Assembly: GCF_001078055.1 (NCBI RefSeq)
Contig: NZ_CP010777.1
Location: 2,254,408 to 2,318,407 of the forward strand
Reading direction: 5' to 3'
Length of the DNA: 64,000 bases
Source of the DNA: Rufibacter radiotolerans
GTDB lineage: Bacteria > Bacteroidota > Bacteroidia > Cytophagales > Hymenobacteraceae
Shown here: positions 54,452 to 62,320 of the stretch, in pieces
Layout of the letters: each line of letters starts with the position of its first letter
How positions within the stretch are numbered: the stretch's first letter is position 1
Made by a program: the position numbers and the translations under genes
Notes under the pieces: generated by a model
The model's database searches: none
The model's input: only the letters and a program-made list of their open reading frames with translations
What the model was told of the DNA's origin: nothing

Positions 54452-54469
54452 GCTATTCATCTTGTACAC

Positions 54470-54509
54470 GAAAGCCCTTTCTGTAGATGCAGAAAGGGCT
54501 TTCTGTTTT
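54470..54509 (+). terminator. terminator after the phosphohexomutase
   Basis: GAAAGCCCTTTCTG-tagatg-CAGAAAGGGCTTTC then TGTTTT, which runs directly into the next palindromic repeat. Confidence 0.88.
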
Positions 54510-54542
54510 AGGGCCGTTTTTGGGAAAACAGGCTTAAAACAG
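54503..54542. repeat. dispersed palindromic repeat, copy 13
   Basis: CTGTTTTAGGGCCGTTTTTG...AAAACAGGCTTAAAACAG. Confidence 0.75.
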
Positions 54543-54686
54543 AAAGCCAGATGGATGAAGTTGTTATCCGTGTAGAACCGTGTATACCCGCGTAATATTC
54601 GGCTTCGTTGAATTTATTTTTGCTAAAAGCTCTTTTGCCTGCACCGGTTCAGGAAGCACAGGCCGGCCTGTTTATGTCTTTTTACT

Positions 54687-54725
54687 GCTTTTAAAGGTGT
54701 TTTTTGGAAAACATGCCAAAAATGC
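54687..54725. repeat. dispersed palindromic repeat, copy 14 (diverged)
   Basis: GCTTTTAAAGGTGTTTTTTG...AAAACATGCCAAAAATGC. Confidence 0.55.
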
Positions 54726-54779
54726 TATCTTGTTAGGAGAACTATAGTCTTGCAAAAGTAGGTAGGCAGGGGAAGAGAG

Positions 54780-54810
54780 ACCTCCGCATATAGTGCATAT
54801 AAGCGGAGGT
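54780..54810. terminator. hairpin before the AT-rich hypothetical gene
   Basis: ACCTCCGC...GCGGAGGT with an inner TATA/TATA pair, 38 bp before the next gene. It may end a transcript from the left or belong to the leader. Confidence 0.5.
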
Positions 54811-54847
54811 TTAAGTTTAGCAGCTAGTTGGCGGTAACTTTAAATAA

Positions 54848-55525
54848 ATGGAAGAGCAAATAGACATAACAAGTGAAGGGCCTATTACCTTGCTCGGAGA
54901 TAAGTATGACTCCGTTCTTTACTTGAATGGTATTCCTATTCAGTTTACTTGGATAAGGGAAATCGGCTCGACTTGGAGATACCAAATAGCTAAAAGTATA
55001 GACGAGGCAGATATTATAGAGGATAGAAGCTTCGCAAACTTTGTTAAATTCGGATACCTGACGGACGAACCGCTTAGCAAGCAGTTCCATTATATCATCA
55101 GCAAACTAAATAAAGGAAAGTACTCCTTAAAAATAGATTACCTATCAAGCGAACTTGAGCTTGTTGAGCTAAATGAAGATTCTTCCAATTATGTATATTT
55201 CGACACTTATGCAGGGATAGAAGACATTATAGCTACCCAAGCAGTATTCGAGAAGGAAGTGGCAAATGAATATGAGACCATTATAAAAAAGGGAGCAGAA
55301 CCGATATTGGTGGTCTTAACCTCATTGGGTTCAGTAAATAAATTCATAATGGACGGGCATCACAAATTTTTGGCTTATTCAAAATTAGATAAACCTATAC
55401 GGACTTTACTCATCACAAAACTGGATAAAGAAACAGTGACAAGAGAAATAGGATTAAAAGTAATCAAATATAGCGGAAGCAAGAACCAAGAATATAGAAC
55501 CAGGTTTCTGCAAAAGTTTAAATAA
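54848..55525 (+). CDS. hypothetical protein with ParB-like DGHHK motif
   Basis: 225 residues, AT-rich gene. No signal peptide. The only recognisable feature is SVNKFIMDGHHKFLAYSKLD near residue 170, close to the DGHHR motif of ParB/sulfiredoxin-like folds, which bind nucleotides. The preceding region is mixed helix and strand (YVYFDTYAGIEDIIATQAVF). Function is unknown. The composition differs from the preceding core genes, and a possible attC-like sequence follows its stop, so it may be an acquired gene. Confidence 0.6.
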   Translation: MEEQIDITSEGPITLLGDKYDSVLYLNGIPIQFTWIREIGSTWRYQIAKSIDEADIIEDRSFANFVKFGYLTDEPLSKQFHYIISKLNKGKYSLKIDYLSSELELVELNEDSSNYVYFDTYAGIEDIIATQAVFEKEVANEYETIIKKGAEPILVVLTSLGSVNKFIMDGHHKFLAYSKLDKPIRTLLITKLDKETVTREIGLKVIKYSGSKNQEYRTRFLQKFK

Positions 55526-55540
55526 AAAAAAGCACTCGCC

Positions 55541-55605
55541 AACATTGTGTAACCGCCAGCTGCAGCCGACGGCCTTGCACGCCTCATGTACTATCCGTTA
55601 GGCAT
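55541..55605 (+). repeat. possible attC-like sequence
   Basis: Between two AT-rich hypothetical genes lies CGCCAAC...GCCGACGGC...CCGTTAGGCATC. GTTAGGC fits the integron core GTTRRRY; the left end CGCCAAC misses RYYYAAC by one base. Inner arms pair poorly, so the assignment is weak. Confidence 0.3.
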
Positions 55606-55627
55606 CATTCAAAAATAAATCTTGATA

Positions 55628-56029
55628 ATGAGAAATGAGTATAAAGCTTTACTAATTGGCTTTTTAGCAGTTGTTGTTCTCGACACAGTTGGTTCTATTG
55701 CTTCCAATCAATTTGATTTCAATTACAACTTATTATGGCCAGGTTCATATTTGATATATGGAGCAGTATCATTCCAAGTGACGAAAAGATCTCAACTTAA
55801 AAAGGGAATTTTGTTTTCTGTAATAACGGGGTTATTTGATGCAACTATAGGTTTAACAATTTCAACTTATCTGCAAGCTAACATTGGCTTAGAGCATGAG
55901 ATGACTACAGGCTATTGGGTTATTGCAGTATTGGTAAATTCTGTTTTTGTTGCAATTGTTGGCTTGATAGCAGGTAGAATTGCCATTTGGAAAAATAAAA
56001 ATAGAATAAATGCCCAACAAGTTGCATAA
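55628..56029 (+). CDS. small integral membrane protein
   Basis: 133 residues from MRNEYKALLIGFLAVVVLDT, with a TTG two codons earlier also in frame. Four hydrophobic segments (about 6-22, 37-50, 59-78 and 92-118) and a basic tail (WKNKNRINAQQ) suggest a four-helix inner-membrane protein with cytoplasmic C-terminus. No family is recognised. It shares the low GC of the previous gene and may have come with it. Confidence 0.6.
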   Translation: MRNEYKALLIGFLAVVVLDTVGSIASNQFDFNYNLLWPGSYLIYGAVSFQVTKRSQLKKGILFSVITGLFDATIGLTISTYLQANIGLEHEMTTGYWVIAVLVNSVFVAIVGLIAGRIAIWKNKNRINAQQVA

Positions 56030-56238
56030 GCATTTGACGGACAACGGCCTAGCAAGACTCATACATTTGACGTTCCAAACAATCACCAACTTCACTCATA
56101 ACTTAAAATAATTTGTAATTAATAATTCGAACAAAGCTGCATAATAAAAAAATCACCTACCTCCTATTTATTATAATCCCCAAAATATATTCACCAGCAA
56201 ATACCCTAAAAATCTATTATAAATTTCAATAACGTTAT

Positions 56239-56871
56239 ATGAAAAATCCCCTCCTCCTACTCGTCGCCTCTTTCTGTTTAATGAATTGCCAATCTCCTCA
56301 ACAACAAACAGAAGAAAAAGCTGCTATACATGAGTCTGCAGAGCAAGCGGCAACTGTTGAATCAGGAAAAGTTACTGCTACTAATCACCAAACTACTGCC
56401 ACGGAATACATTGACTGGAACAGCATTAAAATCAACAACCTGCTTCCTCTTGATGCAAATACCAAGGACCTGGAGAAGGTCTTAGGGAAAGCTGACAGCA
56501 CTGTTACGCCAGATTACAAGAACATTTGTAATAATTGCCACTTTTGCACAGAACAAATACCCGCATTCAAATATGTTTATGTGAAAGGGGTACATTTTGA
56601 ACAACTAAAGGACAGCCTCATTTTTTGGTCAGCAGACTTTACCTTAGATAAGTCTTTGTTTCTACAGAGCGGCAAGCTGCGGTTGGACCACCGGACTACG
56701 TTGCAGGAAGTAGAAAAACATTTTCCGGAGGCAGTGAAAGGACTAACCAAAGAAGAAACTACAGATTGGATAAGAATCTCGCCTTCCAAGCAACTAACAG
56801 ACGGGAGCTTCCTTCTGGAATTTGGCAAAGATGGGCTATTAAGAAAGTTCTATTACCATTTCCCTTGTTAA
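56239..56871 (+). CDS. putative lipoprotein of unknown function
   Basis: 210 residues. The signal MKNPLLLLVASFCLMNC ends in a lipobox, so Cys17 is the probable lipidated residue. A Gln/Glu/Ala-rich linker follows (about 18-55), then a domain with two internal Cys pairs, NICNNCHFC, near residue 95. The rest resembles no family I know. An isolated gene in an AT-rich region; the membrane location is inferred from the lipobox. Confidence 0.65.
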   Translation: MKNPLLLLVASFCLMNCQSPQQQTEEKAAIHESAEQAATVESGKVTATNHQTTATEYIDWNSIKINNLLPLDANTKDLEKVLGKADSTVTPDYKNICNNCHFCTEQIPAFKYVYVKGVHFEQLKDSLIFWSADFTLDKSLFLQSGKLRLDHRTTLQEVEKHFPEAVKGLTKEETTDWIRISPSKQLTDGSFLLEFGKDGLLRKFYYHFPC

Positions 56872-56977
56872 AGCAAGCCTACTAACTTCGCCACAGGTGT
56901 TCTAATCTCTGTCATAGGTAGAAAGAAGAACACCAGGCGCAACTGAACAATGTCAAACCTTCTCCTTCAACTACCAC

Positions 56978-57550
56978 ATGTTGGCTACCAAAAACCAAAA
57001 GACGTTGTCGCTGGAACAACAGGAAGAACTGCTCCACACCTTAAAAACCCGGTTTGAAAAAAACATGGACCGGCACTTAGGCTTTCATTGGGCGGTCGTT
57101 CAAGCAAAGTTGGAAGCCAGTCCTGAGAAACTCTGGTCGCTGTATGAAATGGAAAGAACCGGCGGTGAGCCAGACGTGGTAGGCTTTGATGACACAGCCG
57201 GCCACTATCTCTTTTTTGACTGTGCTGCTGAAAGCCCCAAAGGCCGCAGAAGTATATGTTATGACCGCGAAGGGCTGGAGTCCAGGAAAGAACATGCCCC
57301 GGAAAACAACGCGCTGGACATGGCCGCGGCTATGGGCATTGACCTCTTAACCGAGCAGCAGTACCGCCAATTGCAGCAACTGGGCAACTTTGACCTGAAA
57401 ACTTCCAGCTGGGTACAAACTCCTCATGGGATTAGGAAACTGGGGGGGGCACTCTTCTGTGACCGCCGGTATGACCATGTTTTTACCTACCATAACGGAG
57501 CACAATCTTATTATGCAGCCAGAGCCTTTAGGGGCCTGCTAAAGGTGTAG
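56978..57550 (+). CDS. DUF4256-family protein
   Basis: 190 residues. The sequence follows the DUF4256 pattern: LLHTLKTRFEKNMDRHLGFHW, then GGEPDVVGFDD, YLFFDCAAESPKGRRSICYD, ALDMAAAMGIDLLTEQQYR and KTSSWVQTPHGIRKLGGALF, ending with HNGAQSYYAARAFRGLL. Soluble and cytoplasmic; the biochemical role is unknown. GC is closer to the core genes than to the AT-rich cluster upstream. Confidence 0.8.
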   Translation: MLATKNQKTLSLEQQEELLHTLKTRFEKNMDRHLGFHWAVVQAKLEASPEKLWSLYEMERTGGEPDVVGFDDTAGHYLFFDCAAESPKGRRSICYDREGLESRKEHAPENNALDMAAAMGIDLLTEQQYRQLQQLGNFDLKTSSWVQTPHGIRKLGGALFCDRRYDHVFTYHNGAQSYYAARAFRGLLKV

Positions 57551-57750
57551 TCTTTTCATAAAAGCAATGGAAGGTTAACCATCTGGCAGCACAAATTTAT
57601 TTCCAAAACAGTCAGTTAAATAAGGGGATCCTGAATGTGCCACCAGGTTGATACAAGGTGGGGCAAACGGCAAAAAAGGTAGTAATGCAGGCTGCTCAAG
57701 TTTGATTTTCTATTAAAGTATAGGTGCTTCCATAATAACCGCTGCCGCTC

Positions 57751-58941
57751 GTGAAATATATCACCAAGACCGTTTGGGTTCTGTCAATTGTGAGTCTGCT
57801 CACAGACACCGCCAGCGAAATGCTGTACCCCATCATGCCTATCTATTTGAAGACCATTGGTTTTTCTGTGGTTCTCATTGGGGTGCTGGAGGGCTTTGCC
57901 GAAGCGACCGCCGGGCTAAGCAAAGGGTATTTTGGGAAGCTATCAGATACCATGGGCCGGCGGGTGCCTTTTGTACAGTTGGGCTATGGCTTGAGCGCCC
58001 TGTCTAAGCCTATGATGGCCCTCTTTGTATTTCCCTTCTGGGTGTTTCTGGTCAGAACGCTGGATCGGTTCGGGAAAGGGATAAGGACGGGCGCCCGTGA
58101 TGCCCTGCTTTCAGATGCGGCTACACCGTCCACCAAAGCCAAGGTCTTCGGTTTTCACCGGTCCATGGACACGCTGGGCGCGGTCTTGGGTCCCAGCTTT
58201 GCCTTGCTCTACCTTTACTATTACCCGGAAGACTACAAGACCCTTTTTTACATTGCGTTTATTCCTGGCTTGCTGGCCATTCTGGCTACTTTTTACCTAA
58301 AGGAAAGTACGGCGCCTGCAGCGAAGCCCAAAGCCTCTACCCCGTTTTTCTCCTTTCTTCATTACTGGAAAGATAGTCCAGCCCCGTACCGAAAAGTGGT
58401 AGCGGGCTTACTGGCGTTTACCTTGTTTAACAGCTCAGACGTTTTTCTTTTACTGAAAGCCAAACAAGCCGGGTTAGATGACACCATGGTCATAGCCATT
58501 TACATTTTTTACAACCTGGTGTACGCCCTGCTGTCTTTTCCGCTGGGTATCCTAGCTGATAAAATCGGCTTGAAACCCATCCTCCTGCTTGGGTTTGCCA
58601 CCTTCGCTGCCGTATATGCGGGCATGGCCATGAATGCGAATGTGTACCTGTTCTTCGGGTTGTTTTTCCTGTATGGGTTTTACGCCGCAGCCACTGAGGG
58701 GATTTCCAAGGCCTGGATCTCCAATATCACCCTAAAAAAGGACACCGCCACCGCCATTGGCACCTATACCGGGCTGCAGAGCATCTGTACCATGCTGGCC
58801 AGTTCCCTGACCGGGTTTGTCTGGTTCCAGTTTGGGGCCACCGCCGCCTTTATCACTACTGCGGTAGCCACCTTGGTGGTACTGTTTTACTTCTTCACCG
58901 TTCCTGCCCCGCAACCCATTACCGAAGAAACTCCCACCTAA
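57751..58941 (+). CDS. MFS transporter
   Basis: 396 residues with about twelve membrane helices. The opening VLSIVSLLTDTASEMLYPIMPIYL and the loop GKLSDTMGRRVPFVQLGYGL (the MFS motif between helices 2 and 3) place it in a group of drug or metabolite exporters of Bacteroidota. The conserved RFGKGIRTGARDALLSD follows helix 4. Substrate is unknown. The start is GTG at 57751; no ATG precedes the first helix in frame. Monocistronic. Confidence 0.88.
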   Translation: MKYITKTVWVLSIVSLLTDTASEMLYPIMPIYLKTIGFSVVLIGVLEGFAEATAGLSKGYFGKLSDTMGRRVPFVQLGYGLSALSKPMMALFVFPFWVFLVRTLDRFGKGIRTGARDALLSDAATPSTKAKVFGFHRSMDTLGAVLGPSFALLYLYYYPEDYKTLFYIAFIPGLLAILATFYLKESTAPAAKPKASTPFFSFLHYWKDSPAPYRKVVAGLLAFTLFNSSDVFLLLKAKQAGLDDTMVIAIYIFYNLVYALLSFPLGILADKIGLKPILLLGFATFAAVYAGMAMNANVYLFFGLFFLYGFYAAATEGISKAWISNITLKKDTATAIGTYTGLQSICTMLASSLTGFVWFQFGATAAFITTAVATLVVLFYFFTVPAPQPITEETPT

Positions 58942-59129
58942 AATGACAACATTCTTCTGCTGGGCCAGTAAGAATTAGTAGCGTCCTTACTGCTTCTCTA
59001 AACCATGTCTATGTGGTCTTAGAATATAGGGCGATGCCTGCTTTTCAAGGAACGTGGTGCCTTAAGTTGATGGCCCTTGTCTCTTTTGTTGCTTCATCTT
59101 CCCCTCCCTCCTATTTTTTCTTATTACCA

Positions 59130-59339
59130 ATGAAAACTAATATGGGAAACACTGATAGGGTGATCAGGGTGGTGATGGCCATCATCTTTGCCATCCTTTA
59201 CTTTACCAATATCATTGGCGGTACCATGGGCATTGTATTATTGGTGCTTGCGGCCGTTTTGCTCCTCACCAGCCTGGTGGCATTTTGCCCCTTATATGCT
59301 TTGCTGGGGTTCTCCACCTGCCCTGCCAAAAGGATTTAG
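59130..59339 (+). CDS. DUF2892/YgaP-type small membrane protein
   Basis: 69 residues from MKTNMGNTDRVIRVVMAIIF. Two hydrophobic helices (about 12-30 and 32-52) and the ending CPLYALLGFSTCPAKR fit the DUF2892 inner-membrane family, often found beside rhodanese-like domains, absent here. An in-frame ATG at 59013 adds an unlikely extension. The gene converges on the oxidase gene, with a repeat and a strong bidirectional terminator between them. Confidence 0.85.
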   Translation: MKTNMGNTDRVIRVVMAIIFAILYFTNIIGGTMGIVLLVLAAVLLLTSLVAFCPLYALLGFSTCPAKRI

Positions 59340-59361
59340 GAACTCTCAGGTAACGTGTTTT

Positions 59362-59401
59362 GCGTTTCGGGGCCGTTTTCCTAAAAACAGCCCTAAAACG
59401 C
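59362..59401. repeat. dispersed palindromic repeat, copy 15
   Basis: GCGTTTCGGGGCCGTTTTC...AAAAACAGCCCTAAAACGC. Confidence 0.75.
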
Positions 59402-59439
59402 AAAAAGGGATGCCCGCCATAGCGGGGCATCCCTTTTTT
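59402..59439. terminator. bidirectional terminator between DUF2892 and the oxidase
   Basis: AAAAAGGGATGCCC...GGGCATCCCTTTTT between convergent genes. Confidence 0.88.
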
Positions 59440-59464
59440 AAACTCTTCTTTTACACTTTTCCGG

Positions 59465-61483
59465 TTACCGGGTCAAAATCAGTTTTTGCCGGTAGAACTG
59501 GTTGTTCACGGCCACCTCACAGACGTAGATTCCCGCGTCAAGGTCCTGTCCGTTCAAGGAGAGTTGGTGCGCTCCTTTCTCGTACTGTTGCCCGGGTATA
59601 TGGTGCACCACCTGTCCGTTCAGGTTCCAGTAGTTTAACGCTTACCTCAGATGCCTCTTTCAGTTTCACCTGTACCGTAGCAGACCCTGAAAATGGATTA
59701 GGCACCACCTTAAACAATTGGCCTGCGTCTTCTTCCGCTTCGGCTGTCATCATGGAAGCAGGTAAAGGGCCTATGTACATTGGTCGCATCATGTCATGGT
59801 CTTCATGCGAGAGGACATGGCAATGCCAGGCGTAGAGCCCTTCTTTGTCAAAGGTTGCCACCAGCCGGGTCACCTCGCCGGGCGCCACCGGATAGGTATC
59901 TTTTCTGCCGGCCTGCCCCGGCTCTGGCAGCATGAGCGGTCCTTCCAGTTGCACATTAGACAAAGCTCCGGTTTCCTCATTCACCGTCCCGGAAAATTTC
60001 TGGTTGCTCAGTATCCTGAATGAGACCAGGTGGAGGTGAATTGGGTGCGCATCGGGGGTCAGGTTATAGATCTCCCAAATTTCAGTGCTGTTCAGGTCCG
60101 GATTCTCCGTGATAGGATCATGGAATTCCATAGCTCCCCCCTCCATAGTGCCCAGCATTGGCAAAAGCCTGCCGTATTCGTCTTCTCCTTCAAACAAGAT
60201 AAGTTTTCTGGTTTTGGTGGCGGTGGGTACTTTTGCCAAAGGCTTGTTAAAACTTGGTGGCACCGGCGTTAAGGGGTAGGCAGGGTTAAGGTCGAGGTTC
60301 ACAGCAAAGGCCATAATCTGCGCCTGGCTGTCATCTGCGTCTACCGGGTCACCGTTCGGGTAAGGGGTGCTGGCATCATTCGTGAAGATAATGGTTTCGT
60401 TTTTCAAGGCAGGATCAGAGAAATCTATGATGACTTCTTTCCGCTCGCCGGGGCGATCAGGAGTTGCTCCTGCAGGATTGGCTGGGGCAGCAACCCGTGG
60501 TCTGAGGCAATCTGCACCATTTTCACACCCTTGGTCAGCTTTAAGTTATAAAACCTGGAGTCTGACCCATTCAACAACCTAAAGCGGTACTGCCGGGGCT
60601 CTACCTGCAAAACGGGCCATGCCTTCCCATTCACTAAAATGATATCGCCAAAGAACTCTGGTAAGATGCTGGGTGCACCCACGCCTTCTTCCTCCGGTTC
60701 TGAAGGGTAGAACAACTGGCCCTCTGCGGTAAACAGACGGTCCTGGATAGCCAGCCCAATGTCATAAGGCGAAGCGGGCAAGCGGTTGCTTCGCCGGAGC
60801 CCTTCTTCAAACCCATCGGTGAGAAGATAGAAGCCAGCCAACCCGGCGTATACGTTCAGGCGGGTAATGCCCAGGGCGTGGTCATGGTACCAGATGGTGG
60901 CGGCATCCTGGTTGTTTTCATAGAAATAGGGAATTTCCTCCCCTTTTCTAAAGGTGGGGCCTTTGCTTTGCGCGTAGGGAGTATACCAGGCCTCGGGCAG
61001 CCCGTCACTGGCGGATTCTGTATGGCCGCCGTGCAGGTGGGTCACTGTAGGCACCCCCGGGGTAGCAGGATTGGCCCACCTGATGGACTGGTCTACCGGC
61101 AATAAATGCGATAACGGGTTCCCGTTGGCATCTACCAACCGGTTGAGCCATTTCACATACAAGGGTTTCCCTTTGGTGGCGAGAATGGTGGGGCCAGGGT
61201 ATTGGCCGTTGTATCCCCAGACAGTAGTCAGGACGGGGTTCCCAAAGGCATCTTTCAAACCCAGGCCAAGATCCTGCTGAAATTGGGAAATGGTCATGGT
61301 GATGGCTTGCCTGCCAGAGGCAGAAGTGGCATTGATTACCGAGGGAATAGGCAGCGGATTTACAAACCTAGGCACTGCCTGAGGGTCTAAGAGTTCCTGC
61401 GCCTTAAGTGGCATCAGGGCGAGGAAACATCCAGCCAGGAAGAAGATAGCCCCCCTAACCGGGAATAAGTAAAAAGTCTTCAT
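59465..61483 (-). pseudogene. multicopper oxidase with T9SS tail, two frameshifts
   Basis: The minus strand encodes a CotA/bilirubin-oxidase-like enzyme in three frames. Piece 1 (60425-61483) has a signal peptide, HLHGGHTESASDG and WYHDHALGITRL, and ends in LLIAPASGKKSS where APGERKEVIIDF is expected; one G is missing near 60450. Piece 2 (59538-60407 onward) has HPIHLHLVSF and AWHCHVLSHEDHDMMRPM. At about 59628 one extra base shifts VSVKLL into nonsense; the correct frame continues NLNGQVVHHIPG to GIYVCEVAVNNQFYRQKLIL, a T9SS tail. All copper ligands are present once the shifts are repaired. Either a pseudogene or assembly errors. Confidence 0.85.
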
Positions 61484-62320
61484 TGTTCACCATTGATTTA
61501 GTTCCGTGGGAAATTGCGGCAGACTTCAGGGGGGCTCCTCTTTTGTGCAGAGGACAAAGGGCATTACAAAGGAAAAACCTTTGTGTTATATTTAAAATGA
61601 TTTAAATCATATAACTTTTTTACGGGATTTTTTTCAAATGAGCTAATTCTCTGGAAGATGGATTAATTAGACAGGTTCATACTCTTGCAGGTAAAAAAGT
61701 GCAAAAGGAAAACTACCCTGTGGCCAAATCTCGTACATCACAACCTATATTACCTGTTCCAGCAATAAAAGAAAGGCTGTTATTTGGGAGCTTAAGTAAC
61801 TGAAATGAATGGTTGCCCGCCAGCCTATTTGTAACATTTGCGTTTATGGCCTGTTTTCTCAGACATAGGGTAAAACTAATTTTCAAATTGACAGTATGTG
61901 CCTGTTAGGGACAAGCCCAGCACCAGGCCTTCAGTAACTCTTTTAAAGGGTAAGACAGCCTAAAAACTGGAGCTTTTTACCGTTTTGTGCTTTTTGTTTT
62001 ATTGGCTTATCTTTAGGTATGGTTTAATGGGCTAAACCGGCAAAAAGGAAAGGTTCTTTTGTACTCAGGATTAATACTTTTCCAAAGGATTAGTCTGGGA
62101 GTGGCATATAATATTTTCTGTTTTTTTCGGTTATAATTTCAGGAGCCTATTCACCTTAAGAAGAAAAAAGATTTGATATAACTAATACCTCACCTCTATC
62201 TCTTTGTTTCCTTATTGGATAGCCATCTCTTCTGGGTGGACAGACGGTTTAGTCATTCTCTGATTTCTTCTCTAAAAAGTTTACCCTACTAGGTATCATT
62301 TACTTTTTTTAAGAAACCGG
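61484..62320. other. 837-bp intergenic region with regulatory candidates
   Basis: It separates the oxidase (minus) from the PKD protein (plus). It contains the hairpin ACAAAGG-aaaaa-CCTTTGT (61566-61584), the palindrome at 61597 and a decayed repeat near 61841-61876 (GTTTATGGCCTGTTTTC). The rest is AT-rich with no gene. Confidence 0.5.
61597..61610. promoter_or_regulatory. Crp/Fnr-like palindrome upstream of the oxidase
   Basis: ATGATTTAAATCAT is a perfect 14-bp palindrome with TGAT-N4-ATCA, as in Crp/Fnr-type sites, 113 bp before the oxidase start. Redox control is a guess. Confidence 0.4.

Noticed and set aside
59188..59835. 215-codon plus frame opposite the oxidase C-terminus
   Set aside because: It runs across a repeat, a terminator and the antisense of the T9SS tail; a shadow frame.
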